Below the pieces are notes generated by a model. That model was given only the letters and a program-made list of their open reading frames with translations. It was not told the DNA's origin and made no database searches. Positions 25,160 through 33,848 of a stretch of DNA of 59,271 nucleotides are shown here, piece by piece. A program made the translations under genes and the position numbers. Position 1 is the stretch's first letter. Each line of letters starts with the position of its first letter. The stretch comes from Alphaproteobacteria bacterium UBA7691 (GTDB lineage Bacteria; Pseudomonadota; Alphaproteobacteria; Ferrovibrionales; Ferrovibrionaceae): the NCBI GenBank assembly GCA_002482765.1, contig DLGP01000071.1, forward strand, positions 151,085 through 210,355, in the 5' to 3' direction.

Positions 25160-26100
25160 CCCGCAAATATCACCCTGAGATGCTGCCGGTTGGCCTGTTG
25201 ACGCTGATCTTCCTGATTGCCGGTTTGCTGCCGGTGGATGAAGGCATTGTTTATCTGGTGGCCTTGATCATGATCTGGTCGATCTTTGCGCTCGGCTACG
25301 ATATCTCCTTCGGTCTTGCCGGCATGCTGTCCTTCGGCCATGCCGCTTTTTTCGGTATCGGCGCCTATGCCGCCGCCTGGGCGATGCTGGATGGTGGCTG
25401 GCCGTTTTCGCTGGCATTGGTGGCAGCCACGCTGGCTGGTGCCGCGCTGGCATTGCTGTTCGGCCTGGTCGGGCGGCGGGTTTCCGGGCTGTATTTTTCG
25501 CTGATGACCCTGATGCTGGCCGAACTTATCGCCATCGTGATGACCACGCGGCTGCGCCGCCTCAGCGGTGGCGTGGATGGCCTGCCCGGCGTGCCGCGCC
25601 CGGCTTTGGGCGAGGTGGATTTTTTCAGCAACCACAATTTCTACTGGGTGATTTATGTCGCCTTCATCGGCACATTGATTTTCTGCGCCATCTTCAAACA
25701 TTCGCCACTGGGTCAGGCCTTGCAGGGGCTGCGGCAGAATCCGGTGCGCGCCGAGCAGATCGGCTTTGACATAGCCGGCCTGCGGCTGACTGCTTTGGCG
25801 GTATCGGGCGGCTTTTCCGGCCTGGCCGGGGCCTATCTGGCGTCGCTGATGATGTATGTCGGGCCGCAGATGCTGAACTGGAAAATTTCCGGCGATGTGG
25901 TGATCATGACCCTGCTGGGTGGCAGCGGCACCCTGATCGGCCCGGTGATCGGTGTCACGCTGGTGGAATTGCTGCGCGAGGGCCTCTCGGCCACTACGCA
26001 ATACTGGTATGGCGTGCTGGGTGTGATCTTCATCCTGTGCACGATCTTTCTTCCCCAGGGCCTGGCTGGATTAGGGAGGCAGATATGGCGCCGCAAGTGA
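25156..26100 (+). CDS. livM: branched-chain-type ABC transporter permease LivM
   Basis: 314-residue inner-membrane permease, partner of LivH. It shows the LivM blocks ALGYDISFGLAGMLSFGHAAFFGIGAYAAA (outline) and GLRQNPVRAEQIGFD, the loop that contacts the ATPases, and LLGGSGTLIGPVIG near the end. About eight to ten hydrophobic helices are visible. Its start overlaps the livH stop, and its last 16 bp overlap the start of livG, so the genes are translationally coupled. Confidence 0.95.
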   Translation: MTRKYHPEMLPVGLLTLIFLIAGLLPVDEGIVYLVALIMIWSIFALGYDISFGLAGMLSFGHAAFFGIGAYAAAWAMLDGGWPFSLALVAATLAGAALALLFGLVGRRVSGLYFSLMTLMLAELIAIVMTTRLRRLSGGVDGLPGVPRPALGEVDFFSNHNFYWVIYVAFIGTLIFCAIFKHSPLGQALQGLRQNPVRAEQIGFDIAGLRLTALAVSGGFSGLAGAYLASLMMYVGPQMLNWKISGDVVIMTLLGGSGTLIGPVIGVTLVELLREGLSATTQYWYGVLGVIFILCTIFLPQGLAGLGRQIWRRK

Positions 26101-26873
26101 TGCAGGCCCAGCCTATTCAAGCTCTGTCCTGCCAGGGCATATCCGTGCGCTTTGGCCATTTCCAGGCGCTGAACAATGTCAGCCTGGACTTGCCGCCAGG
26201 TCAAACCCTGGCGCTGATCGGTCCCAATGGCGCCGGCAAGACCACATTGATCAATGCGTTGAGCGGGCGTGTGGCAATGGTGGCGGGGCGTATACAATTG
26301 GGCGATGCCGATATCAGCAGCATGCCGGTGCATCGCCGGGCTGCTGCCGGGCTTGGCCGCAGTTTCCAGATCATCAATATATTTGAGCAGATGACGGTGC
26401 TGGAGAATCTGCGCCTGGCGGCACAGCCGCGGCATTTTCGCCGCCAGCCCTTCTGGCGCTCGGTGGCGGCCTGGCCGGGTTTGGCCGAACGCGCGCGGCA
26501 GGTGGCGGCGGAAGTCAGCCTGGAGGCCGAACTTGATCTGCCGGTGGCGATGCTGAGCCATGGCAAGCAGCGCGCGGTGGAACTCGGCCTGGCGCTGATG
26601 ACCGAACCCAGCGTGTTATTGCTGGATGAACCGCTGGCGGGTGTAGGCCAGGCCGAGATCGAGGCCACCATGGCTTTGTTGGATCGTGTGCGGCGTGGCC
26701 GCAGTGTGTTGCTGGTGGAGCATAACATGGATGCGGTGATGCGCATCGCGGACGAGATCGTGGTGATGATTGGCGGCGAAATCCTGATGCGTGGCACACC
26801 TGACGCAGTATGTCGCGACCCGGAAGTGCGGCGGCTCTATCTCGGCAGCGAGGAGATCGTGCCGTATGCTTGA
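26085..26873 (+). CDS. livG: branched-chain-type ABC transporter ATPase LivG
   Basis: 262-residue nucleotide-binding subunit. Walker A is GPNGAGKTT, followed by the Q-loop region (GRSFQIINIFEQMTVLEN). The signature helix is LSHGKQRAVELG instead of LSGGQ, a variation typical of LivG. Walker B is LLLDEPLAGVG and the H-loop VEHNMDAV. I chose the ATG at 26085, with GGGAGG at 26074-26079, over an upstream in-frame ATG within livM. Its stop overlaps livF by 8 bp. Confidence 0.95.
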   Translation: MAPQVMQAQPIQALSCQGISVRFGHFQALNNVSLDLPPGQTLALIGPNGAGKTTLINALSGRVAMVAGRIQLGDADISSMPVHRRAAAGLGRSFQIINIFEQMTVLENLRLAAQPRHFRRQPFWRSVAAWPGLAERARQVAAEVSLEAELDLPVAMLSHGKQRAVELGLALMTEPSVLLLDEPLAGVGQAEIEATMALLDRVRRGRSVLLVEHNMDAVMRIADEIVVMIGGEILMRGTPDAVCRDPEVRRLYLGSEEIVPYA

Positions 26874-27555
26874 ATTACGCGGCGCCGATGTGTTCTACGG
26901 CAAGGCCCAGGCCCTGCACGAGATCAACTTCGCCATTGCCAAGGGCGGCATCGCGGCACTGATTGGCCGCAACGGTGCTGGCAAATCCACCTTGCTGCGT
27001 GCGCTGGCCGGCGGCCAGGCATTGCTGCATGGCACACGCTGGCTTGATGGTGAAAACATCACCAGCCTGCCGCTGCATCTGTGCAGCCGGCGCGGCATTG
27101 CGCTGGTGCCGGAGAACCGCCAGATTTTTCCCAGCCTCACGGCAGAGGAAAATCTGCGCTTGCCCACCACGCTGCATCCGCCGGGTTATTGGACGCTGCA
27201 ACGGGTTTATGGCCTGTTTCCGCGCCTGGCCGAACGCCGCGCCACCAATGGCACCTCGCTTTCGGGCGGCGAGCAGCAGATGCTGGCCATTGGCCGCGCG
27301 CTGCTGACCAATCCGCGCTACCTGCTGCTGGATGAACCAACCGAAGGCTTGGCGCCGGTGGTGGTGGATGCCATCATCCGTGCCATCGGTGAGATCAACG
27401 CACAGGGTGCCGCCATCGTGCTGGTGGAACAGAATTTCAAGGTGCCGCGTCAATTGGCGCAGGCTTTTCACCTGATTGATAGTGGCCGCATTGTCTGGAG
27501 CGGTGGCGCCGATGCCATCGATCAGGCGCAGAGCCGCATGATGATCGGGCATTGA
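26866..27555 (+). CDS. livF: branched-chain-type ABC transporter ATPase LivF
   Basis: 229-residue second nucleotide-binding subunit. It has Walker A GRNGAGKST, the LivF-typical RRGIALVPENRQIFPSLTAEENL block, signature SLSGGEQQMLAIGRAL, Walker B LLLDEPTEGLAP and the switch region VEQN. I chose the ATG at 26866, inside the livG end, because homology begins at MLELRGADVFYG. It completes a full Liv transporter (receptor, two permeases, two ATPases). The next gene, an acyl-CoA ligase, starts 30 bp later and is probably cotranscribed. Confidence 0.95.
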   Translation: MLELRGADVFYGKAQALHEINFAIAKGGIAALIGRNGAGKSTLLRALAGGQALLHGTRWLDGENITSLPLHLCSRRGIALVPENRQIFPSLTAEENLRLPTTLHPPGYWTLQRVYGLFPRLAERRATNGTSLSGGEQQMLAIGRALLTNPRYLLLDEPTEGLAPVVVDAIIRAIGEINAQGAAIVLVEQNFKVPRQLAQAFHLIDSGRIVWSGGADAIDQAQSRMMIGH

Positions 27556-27585
27556 GTGAGAAATAGCGCCGTGGAGACAATGGGC

Positions 27586-29178
27586 ATGTACAGCAAGATC
27601 AACGATCCGTCGCATTGGATTCTGCCCGCCGTGCTGGCCGAGCAGGCCAGTGTGCAGCCGGATGCGTCATGGATCGAGATGGTGGATGGTGGCCGGCTCA
27701 GTTTTGGCCAGGCTGCGGCGGATGTGGATTTGGTTGCCGGGATGCTGCGCGATCTGGCTATCAAGCCAGGCGACATGGTGGCGCTGATGATGCCGAACGG
27801 CATTGATCTGGTGCGCGCCTGGCTCGGCATCGGCCGGCTGGGTGCTGTTGCAGTGATGCTGAACACCGAATTGCGCGGCGCGTTTCTGGAACACCAGTTG
27901 CGCAATTGCGGCGCGGCGCTGGCGATTGTGGATGGTGGCATGCTGCCGGTGGTGCTGGAAGCTGCTGCTGATGTGGCAACGCTGGCGCGTATCGTGGTGG
28001 CTAGCGCCATGCCCGAGGATGGCAAGGGCAAGGCATTGCTGGATTGGGCGGCATGGCGCCAGGCAGCGCCCTATAGCGGCCCGCTGCCGCGTGCCGAGGA
28101 TATCGCCTGCGTGATGTATACCTCCGGCACCAGCGGGCCTTCCAAGGGTGTGCTGATGCCGCATGCACATTGCGCGCTTTATGGCATCGGCCAGATCAAG
28201 GCGGTGGCGCTCACCCGGGAAGATCGCTTCTACATCACCTTGCCGCTGTTTCATGCCAATGGCCTGCTGATGCAGCTTGGCGCCACCTTGCTGGCCGGTA
28301 TTCCGGCGGTGATCCGGCAGCGCTTCAGCGCTTCAGAATGGCTCAACGATATCCGCCAGCACAATTGCACGGTGAGCAACAGCCTGGGCGCCCTGGCAGC
28401 CTTTGTGCTGGCGCAGCCGCCCAGGCCGGAAGATCGCCAGCATAAGCTACGGGTGCTGTGCAACGCGCCCAATCTGCCGGAACATGAACAGGCTTTCCGC
28501 AGCCGTTTCGGCCTGCGTGATATCGTTTCCGGCTTTGGCATGACCGAGGTGAATATCCCGGTCTGGGGCCGTATCGGCCAGGCTTGCCCGGGCGCGGCCG
28601 GCTGGGTGCATGATGAACATTTTGAAGTTATCGTCGCCGACCCGGAAACCGACCGCCCGGTGGCGCCGGGTGAATTGGGTGAAATCCTGGTGCGGCCAAA
28701 AATTCCGTTCGGTTTCATGGTCGGCTACCACAACATGCCGGAACGCACCGTGGAAGCCTGGCGGAATCTCTGGTTCCACACCGGCGATGCCGGCACCAAG
28801 ACGGCAGATGGTCTGATCACTTTCATTGATCGGATCAAGGATTGTATCCGGCGTCGCGGCGAGAATATTGCCGCCAGCGAAGTGGAGGCGGCGGTCGGCA
28901 GCCTTGCGGGGATTGAGGAAATTGCCGCCTATGCCGTGCCATCCGATATTGCCGGCGGCGAGGACGAGCTGATGCTGGCGATTGTAGCCAAGCCGGGCGC
29001 CGTGCTGGCGCCGCAAGCGGTGGCGGATCATGCCGATGCGGTGCTGCCGCGTTTCGCCATGCCGCGTTTTATAGAATTGCTGCCGGAATTGCCCAAGACC
29101 GCCACCGGCAAGGTGCAGCGCGCCGTGTTGCGCAAACGCGGCGCCAGCACAGCCTGGGATCGTGAACGGCGCGGCTGA
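27586..29178 (+). CDS. AMP-forming acyl-CoA ligase (class I adenylate-forming)
   Basis: 530-residue ATP-dependent acyl-CoA synthetase. Motifs in order are YTSGTSGPSKGVLMPHA (P-loop), GFGMTEVNIP (adenine motif), WFHTGDAGT, DRIKDCIRRRGENIAASEVE (hinge and CoA region) and PKTATGKVQR with the catalytic C-terminal Lys. It resembles the CaiC/long-chain/crotonobetaine ligase branch, but the substrate is not predictable. The start is ambiguous (GTG 27556, ATG 27580, ATG 27586); GGAG at 27573-27576 favours 27586. Following livF, it probably activates the acid imported by the Liv transporter, which the nearby thiolase might finally process. Confidence 0.9.
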   Translation: MYSKINDPSHWILPAVLAEQASVQPDASWIEMVDGGRLSFGQAAADVDLVAGMLRDLAIKPGDMVALMMPNGIDLVRAWLGIGRLGAVAVMLNTELRGAFLEHQLRNCGAALAIVDGGMLPVVLEAAADVATLARIVVASAMPEDGKGKALLDWAAWRQAAPYSGPLPRAEDIACVMYTSGTSGPSKGVLMPHAHCALYGIGQIKAVALTREDRFYITLPLFHANGLLMQLGATLLAGIPAVIRQRFSASEWLNDIRQHNCTVSNSLGALAAFVLAQPPRPEDRQHKLRVLCNAPNLPEHEQAFRSRFGLRDIVSGFGMTEVNIPVWGRIGQACPGAAGWVHDEHFEVIVADPETDRPVAPGELGEILVRPKIPFGFMVGYHNMPERTVEAWRNLWFHTGDAGTKTADGLITFIDRIKDCIRRRGENIAASEVEAAVGSLAGIEEIAAYAVPSDIAGGEDELMLAIVAKPGAVLAPQAVADHADAVLPRFAMPRFIELLPELPKTATGKVQRAVLRKRGASTAWDRERRG

Positions 29179-29188
29179 ACAGCCGCGC
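29169..29188 (+). terminator. GC-rich hairpin over the ligase stop codon
   Basis: Perfect 8-bp stem GCGCGGCT / AGCCGCGC with a GAAC loop, spanning the stop of the acyl-CoA ligase. No T-tract follows, so it is at best a weak or Rho-assisted terminator ahead of the kdp operon. Confidence 0.4.
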
Positions 29189-29270
29189 TGCCACCGCCTC
29201 TTTATGAAATCCTTATACCGGATGCCGGCAATCCGCATGGCGCCCTGATGCCCTGCGCGGCTAGATCATA

Positions 29271-29285
29271 GGCTCCATCGGAGCC
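29271..29285 (+). promoter_or_regulatory. hairpin masking the Shine-Dalgarno of the kdp leader ORF
   Basis: GGCTCC-ATC-GGAGCC forms a 6-bp stem whose 3' arm contains the GGAG Shine-Dalgarno (29280-29283), 7 bases before the ATG at 29291. Upstream, at about 29199-29218, CTTTATGAAATCCTTATACC is an A/T-rich imperfect direct repeat that could be a KdpE site; this is a weak inference. Confidence 0.4.
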
Positions 29286-29290
29286 ATATC

Positions 29291-29374
29291 ATGCCTGACA
29301 TCCTGTTTCTCGGCCTCGGCCTTGGGCTGTTCGCCGCCTGCATCCTCTACATCCTGCTCTGCGAGCGCCTTTAG
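29291..29374 (+). CDS. 27-codon membrane peptide preceding kdpF
   Basis: A very short ORF that gene finders usually miss: MPDILFLGLGLGLFAAC, then ILYILLCERL, ending TAG. It is one hydrophobic helix with the same C-terminal pattern as KdpF (short basic/acidic end, ERL versus ERF). GGAG lies 7 bases before the ATG, and kdpF starts 8 bp after its stop with GGAG in between. Similar tiny ORFs precede kdpF or kdpA in other proteobacteria. It may be a second single-helix subunit or stabiliser of the KdpFABC complex; its function is unproven. Confidence 0.6.
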   Translation: MPDILFLGLGLGLFAACILYILLCERL

Positions 29375-29382
29375 GAGCTGCC

Positions 29383-29472
29383 ATGACCCTCGACTTCATC
29401 CTCGGTGGTGGCGTTGCGCTGCTGCTTGCCATCTATCTGCTCTATGCCCTGCTGCGGGCCGAGCGTTTTTGA
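29383..29472 (+). CDS. kdpF: KdpF, small stabilising subunit of the K+ ATPase
   Basis: 29-residue single-helix membrane peptide: MTLDFILGGGVALLLAIYLL then YALLRAERF. The length and the YxLLRxERF ending are those of KdpF, a lipid-like stabiliser of the KdpABC complex. GGAG precedes the ATG at 29383, and kdpA follows 9 bp after the stop. Confidence 0.85.
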   Translation: MTLDFILGGGVALLLAIYLLYALLRAERF

Positions 29473-29481
29473 GCCCATGCC

Positions 29482-31179
29482 ATGAATCAGAATGATTATC
29501 TGCAACTGGCGCTTTATATCGCCATCATCCTTGCCGCCACGCCGCTGCTTGGCCGTTATCTGCTGCATCTGTTTGAGGGCGGCATTGGCTGGCTGCGCGT
29601 GATTGAGCGGCCGGTTTATGCCCTGGCCGGGATCAATCCTGACCGTCAGCAGCATTGGAGCGCCTATGCCGCCGCCTTGCTGATCTTCAATCTGGCCGGC
29701 TTCCTGCTGCTCTTTGCCATCCTGCGCTTACAGCATCTGCCGCCGCTCAATCCGCAAGGCTTGCCTTCGCTTGCCGCTGATCTGGCTTTCAACACCGCGA
29801 TCAGTTTTGTCACCAACACCAACTGGCAATCCTATGGCGGCGAAACCACCATGAGCTATTTCAGCCAGATGAGCGGCCTGACGGTGCAGAACTTTGTTTC
29901 TGCTGCCACCGGTATCAGCATCGCCCTGGTGGTGATGCGGGCCTTTGCGCGCAAATCGGCCAAGACGGTGGGTAATTTCTGGGTTGATATGACCCGGAGT
30001 GTTTTTGGCCTGCTGCTGCCGCTGGCGGCATTGGCGGCTTTGTTCCTGGTCTGGCAGGGGGTGCCGCAGAATTTTGCCGCCTATAGCAACGCCACCACGC
30101 TGGAAGGTGCCGAGCAGGTGATCGCCCAGGGGCCGGTGGCATCCCAGGTGGCGATCAAGATGCTGGGCACCAATGGCGGCGGCTTCTTCAATGCCAATGC
30201 CGCGCATCCTTTTGAGAACCCGACGGCGTTGAGCAATTTTGTGCAGATGCTGATGATCTTTGTCATCGGCGCCGGCCTGACCAATCTGTTTGGCCGCATG
30301 GTGCAGGATCAGCGCCAGGGCTGGGCCATCCTTGCCACCATGCTGCTGCTATTCGTGGCCGGCGTGCTGGTGGCGGGCCATGTCGAAGCCGGCGCCAATC
30401 CGCTGCTGGCCAAGCTGGGGGTTGATCCGCTGCTGGGCAACATGGAAGGCAAGGAAGTGCGCTTCGGCAGCTTCACCTCGGCCCTGTTTGCCGTGATTAC
30501 CACGGCGGCATCCTGCGGCGCGGTGAATGCCATGCATTCCAGTTTCCTGCCGCTGGGCGGTATGGTGCCGCTGCTTAACATCATGCTCGGCGAGGTGATT
30601 GTCGGCGGTGTTGGTGCCGGCTTCTATAGCATTACGCTGTTTATCATCGCCACCCTGTTCATTGCCGGGCTGATGGTAGGGCGCAGCCCGGAATATCTCG
30701 GCAAGAAGATCGAGGCACGCGAGGCCAAACTGGCGGTGCTGGCAATCCTGGTTTCGCCGATTGTCATTCTGCTGGGTACAGCTATTGCGCTGGTGAGTGA
30801 AGCCGGCCAGGCCGGCCTGCTCTCGGCCGGGCCGCATGGCTTGAGCGAGGCGCTGTATGCCTTCACCTCGGCGGCGGGCAATAATGGCAGCGCTTTCGCG
30901 GGCCTCAGCGCCAATTCACCCTTCTATAACACGGCATTGGGCATCGCCATGCTGCTAGGCCGCTTTGCCATGATCGTGCCGGTGCTGGCATTGGCCGGTG
31001 GTTTGGCAGCCAAGCGGGCCGCCCCGGCAACGATGGGCAGCTTCCCCACCCATGGCCCGCTTTTTGTTGCCCTGCTGGCTGGCACCATCCTGATTGTCGG
31101 CGGCCTCACCTTCTTCCCGGCGCTGGCTTTGGGGCCGATTGTTGAGCATCTGCTGCTCGCTGCCGGCCAGGTTTTCTAA
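29482..31179 (+). CDS. kdpA: KdpA, K+-binding and translocating subunit
   Basis: 565-residue channel-like subunit of the high-affinity KdpFABC potassium pump, in the inner membrane. Four degenerate selectivity-filter repeats can be seen, for example TNWQSYGGETTMSYFSQM, TNGGGFFNANAAHPFENPT, TTAASCGAVNAMHSSF and SAAGNNGSAFAGL. It is strongly hydrophobic with about ten helices, and its length is normal for the family. It follows kdpF directly and precedes kdpB by 13 bp. Confidence 0.97.
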   Translation: MNQNDYLQLALYIAIILAATPLLGRYLLHLFEGGIGWLRVIERPVYALAGINPDRQQHWSAYAAALLIFNLAGFLLLFAILRLQHLPPLNPQGLPSLAADLAFNTAISFVTNTNWQSYGGETTMSYFSQMSGLTVQNFVSAATGISIALVVMRAFARKSAKTVGNFWVDMTRSVFGLLLPLAALAALFLVWQGVPQNFAAYSNATTLEGAEQVIAQGPVASQVAIKMLGTNGGGFFNANAAHPFENPTALSNFVQMLMIFVIGAGLTNLFGRMVQDQRQGWAILATMLLLFVAGVLVAGHVEAGANPLLAKLGVDPLLGNMEGKEVRFGSFTSALFAVITTAASCGAVNAMHSSFLPLGGMVPLLNIMLGEVIVGGVGAGFYSITLFIIATLFIAGLMVGRSPEYLGKKIEAREAKLAVLAILVSPIVILLGTAIALVSEAGQAGLLSAGPHGLSEALYAFTSAAGNNGSAFAGLSANSPFYNTALGIAMLLGRFAMIVPVLALAGGLAAKRAAPATMGSFPTHGPLFVALLAGTILIVGGLTFFPALALGPIVEHLLLAAGQVF

Positions 31180-31192
31180 GGAGTATCGTTTC

Positions 31193-33229
31193 ATGAGCAA
31201 TCGCATCACCCCTGCTATCCAGCCGATCTTTGACCCCGCCTTGGTGCGTGGCGCAATTCTCCAGGCTTTTGTCAAACTCGACCCGCTGGCGCTGTGGCGC
31301 AATCCGGTGATGTTTGTCACCGCCGCTGTGGCGCTGGTCAGTACGCTACTGTTTATCCGTGACTTGTTTGGTGGGGGTGAGGCAGCGTTGATCGGGCAGA
31401 TTTCGGCCTGGCTCTGGTTCACGGTTATTTTCGCCAATTTTGCCGAAGCTTTGGCGGAAGGCCGTGGCAAGGCGCAGGCCGAAAGCCTGCGGCGCGGCAA
31501 AACCGAAGCGATGGCCAAGAAGCTGAATGCCGATGGCCAGATCAGCCTGGTGCCGGCCACGGCCCTGCGCGTCGGCGATGTGGTGCTGGTGGAAGCCGGC
31601 GACCCGGTGCCGGGCGATGGCGATGTGATCCAGGGTATCGCCTCGGTGGATGAGTCGGCGATCACGGGTGAATCGGCGCCGGTGATCCGTGAGTCGGGTG
31701 GCGACCGTTCGGCGGTGACCGGCGGCACCCGGGTGTTGTCGGATTGGATCAAGCTGCGTATCACGGTCAATCCGGGCGAAAGTTTTCTGGATCGTATGAT
31801 CGCCCTGGTGGAGGGCGCGCAGCGGCAGAAGACACCGAACGAGATCGCCCTGACCGTGCTGCTGGTTGGCATGACGCTGATTTTCCTGGTCACTACCGGT
31901 AGTTTGGAGGCGCTGGCGCTTTATTCCGGCATGCCGGTACCGGTGGTCTATCTCATCGCATTGCTGGTGACGCTGATTCCCACCACCATCGGCGGCCTGC
32001 TCTCGGCCATTGGCATTGCCGGCATGGATCGGCTGATCCGGCATAATGTGGTCGCCAAATCCGGCCGTGCCGTGGAAGCGGCCGGCGATGTGGATACGCT
32101 GTTGCTCGACAAGACCGGCACCATTACGCATGGCAACCGCATGGCCACGGCCTTTGTCGCCATGCCGGGCATTGTCGAACGCGACCTGGCCGAGGCGGCC
32201 CTGCTGGCTTCGGTGGCGGATGACACGCCGGAAGGCAAGTCGATTACGCTGCTGGCACAGGAAAAATATGGCCTGGGTCATGCGGCTGCCTCGGCCGTAA
32301 AGGGCAGCTTCATTCCGTTCAGCGCGCAAACCCGCATGAGCGGCCTGGATTTGGATGGCAAGGAAATCCGCAAGGGCGCGTTGGATGCCGTGTTGCGTTA
32401 TGCCGGCGCCCAGGCTTCGGCTGATCTGACCGTGGCGGTGGAGCGGATCGCCAAATCCGGGGGCACGCCCCTGGTGGTGGCCGTGGATCGCCGCATTCTC
32501 GGTGTGATCCATCTCAAGGATGTGGTGAAAAGCGGCATCCGCGAGCGTTTTGCTGAATTGCGCCGGATGGGTATTCGCACTGTGATGGTGACCGGCGATA
32601 ATCCGCTCACGGCGGCAGCCATCGCGGCGGAGGCCGGGGTGGATGATTTTATTGCCGAAGCCACGCCGGAAAAGAAGCTGGAGCTGATCCGCAAGGAGCA
32701 GCGCGAAGGCAAGCTGGTGGCAATGTGCGGTGATGGCACCAATGACGCGCCTGCCTTGGCGCAGGCCGATGTTGGCTTGGCGATGAATATCGGCACGGCG
32801 GCGGCGCGGGAAGCCGGCAATATGCTTGATCTCGATAGCAACCCGACCAAGCTGATTGAAGTGGTGATGATCGGCAAACAATTGCTGATGAGCCGCGGCT
32901 CGCTCACCACCTTCAGCCTGGCCAATGATGTGGCGAAATATTTCGCCATCATCCCGGCCCTGTTTGTCGCCACCTACCCGCAGCTTGGCGCGCTCAATGT
33001 GATGCAGCTGGCTTCACCGCAAAGCGCCATTCTGTCGGCCGTGATCTTCAATGCGCTGATTATCATCGCGCTGGTGCCGCTGGCGTTGCGCGGCGTGCGT
33101 TATCGGCCCTTGCCGGCGGTCAGCCTGCTGCGGCGCAACCTGGCCATCTACGGCTTTGGTGGTGTGCTGCTGCCCTTCATCGGGATCAAGGCCATTGATC
33201 TGATTGTTTCCACCCTTGGTCTGGCCTGA
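31193..33229 (+). CDS. kdpB: KdpB, P-type ATPase catalytic subunit
   Basis: 678-residue P-type ATPase that energises K+ uptake through KdpA. The phosphorylated Asp is D306 in DKTGT, and the actuator-domain TGES is at 158-161 with the serine known to be an inhibitory phosphorylation site in E. coli KdpB. MVTGDNPLTA and GDGTNDAPALAQADVG mark the P domain. I chose the ATG at 31193 (MSNRITPAIQ), since the upstream part of the frame lies in kdpA. AAGGAG lies about 7 bases ahead of it. Confidence 0.97.
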   Translation: MSNRITPAIQPIFDPALVRGAILQAFVKLDPLALWRNPVMFVTAAVALVSTLLFIRDLFGGGEAALIGQISAWLWFTVIFANFAEALAEGRGKAQAESLRRGKTEAMAKKLNADGQISLVPATALRVGDVVLVEAGDPVPGDGDVIQGIASVDESAITGESAPVIRESGGDRSAVTGGTRVLSDWIKLRITVNPGESFLDRMIALVEGAQRQKTPNEIALTVLLVGMTLIFLVTTGSLEALALYSGMPVPVVYLIALLVTLIPTTIGGLLSAIGIAGMDRLIRHNVVAKSGRAVEAAGDVDTLLLDKTGTITHGNRMATAFVAMPGIVERDLAEAALLASVADDTPEGKSITLLAQEKYGLGHAAASAVKGSFIPFSAQTRMSGLDLDGKEIRKGALDAVLRYAGAQASADLTVAVERIAKSGGTPLVVAVDRRILGVIHLKDVVKSGIRERFAELRRMGIRTVMVTGDNPLTAAAIAAEAGVDDFIAEATPEKKLELIRKEQREGKLVAMCGDGTNDAPALAQADVGLAMNIGTAAAREAGNMLDLDSNPTKLIEVVMIGKQLLMSRGSLTTFSLANDVAKYFAIIPALFVATYPQLGALNVMQLASPQSAILSAVIFNALIIIALVPLALRGVRYRPLPAVSLLRRNLAIYGFGGVLLPFIGIKAIDLIVSTLGLA

Positions 33230-33263
33230 ATTCGCCCGCCGATCAAAGCAGGAGAAAAATATC

Positions 33264-33842
33264 ATGCTCAGTCATATTCGCCCCGCGCTGGTGCTGCTGG
33301 TTTTGTTCAGCCTGATCACCGGCCTGGCTTATCCTCTGGTTATCACCGGCATTGCCCAGGGTTTGTTTCCGGTGCAGGCCAGCGGCAGCCTGATCGAACG
33401 TGAGGGGCGGCTGATAGGTTCAAGCCTGATCGGCCAGGGGTTTAGTGCGCCGCATTATTTCCATCCGCGCCCATCGGCGGCCGGCAAGGCAGGCTATGAT
33501 GCCACATCTTCCGGCGGCTCAAATCTGGCGCCCACGGCCAAGGCGCTGGTGGAGCGGGTTGCCGGTGATGTGGCCGCCTATCAGCAGCAGGATGGCAATG
33601 CGGCGGTGCCGGCAGATGCGGTCACCACATCGGGCAGCGGGCTTGATCCGCATATTTCGCCGGCCAATGCAGCGCGACAATTGCCCCGTGTGGCGGCGGC
33701 GCGCGGCATGATGCCGGCTGATCTGGAGGCGCTTATGCAACAGCATATCGACCGGCCCTGGCTCGGATTTCTTGGTCAGCCCGGCATCAATGTGCTGACG
33801 CTGAACCTCGCCTTGGATAAAATCAGGCCCCTTAGCCGATGA
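33264..33842 (+). CDS. kdpC: KdpC subunit of the K+ ATPase
   Basis: 192-residue single-span membrane protein with a periplasmic domain; KdpC acts as a catalytic chaperone that raises ATP affinity of KdpB. The helix IRPALVLLVLFSLITGLAYPL near the N-terminus is followed by family segments LIGQGFSAPHYFHPRPSAAG and SGSGLDPHISPANA, and a C-terminus with NVLTLNLALD. The ATG is at 33264 after AGGAG. It precedes kdpD by 6 bp. Confidence 0.96.
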   Translation: MLSHIRPALVLLVLFSLITGLAYPLVITGIAQGLFPVQASGSLIEREGRLIGSSLIGQGFSAPHYFHPRPSAAGKAGYDATSSGGSNLAPTAKALVERVAGDVAAYQQQDGNAAVPADAVTTSGSGLDPHISPANAARQLPRVAAARGMMPADLEALMQQHIDRPWLGFLGQPGINVLTLNLALDKIRPLSR

Positions 33843-33848
33843 GCGCAG

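Noticed and set aside
31346..32881. 511-codon minus-strand frame opposite kdpB
   Set aside because: Antisense shadow; kdpB has all P-type ATPase motifs and correct length.
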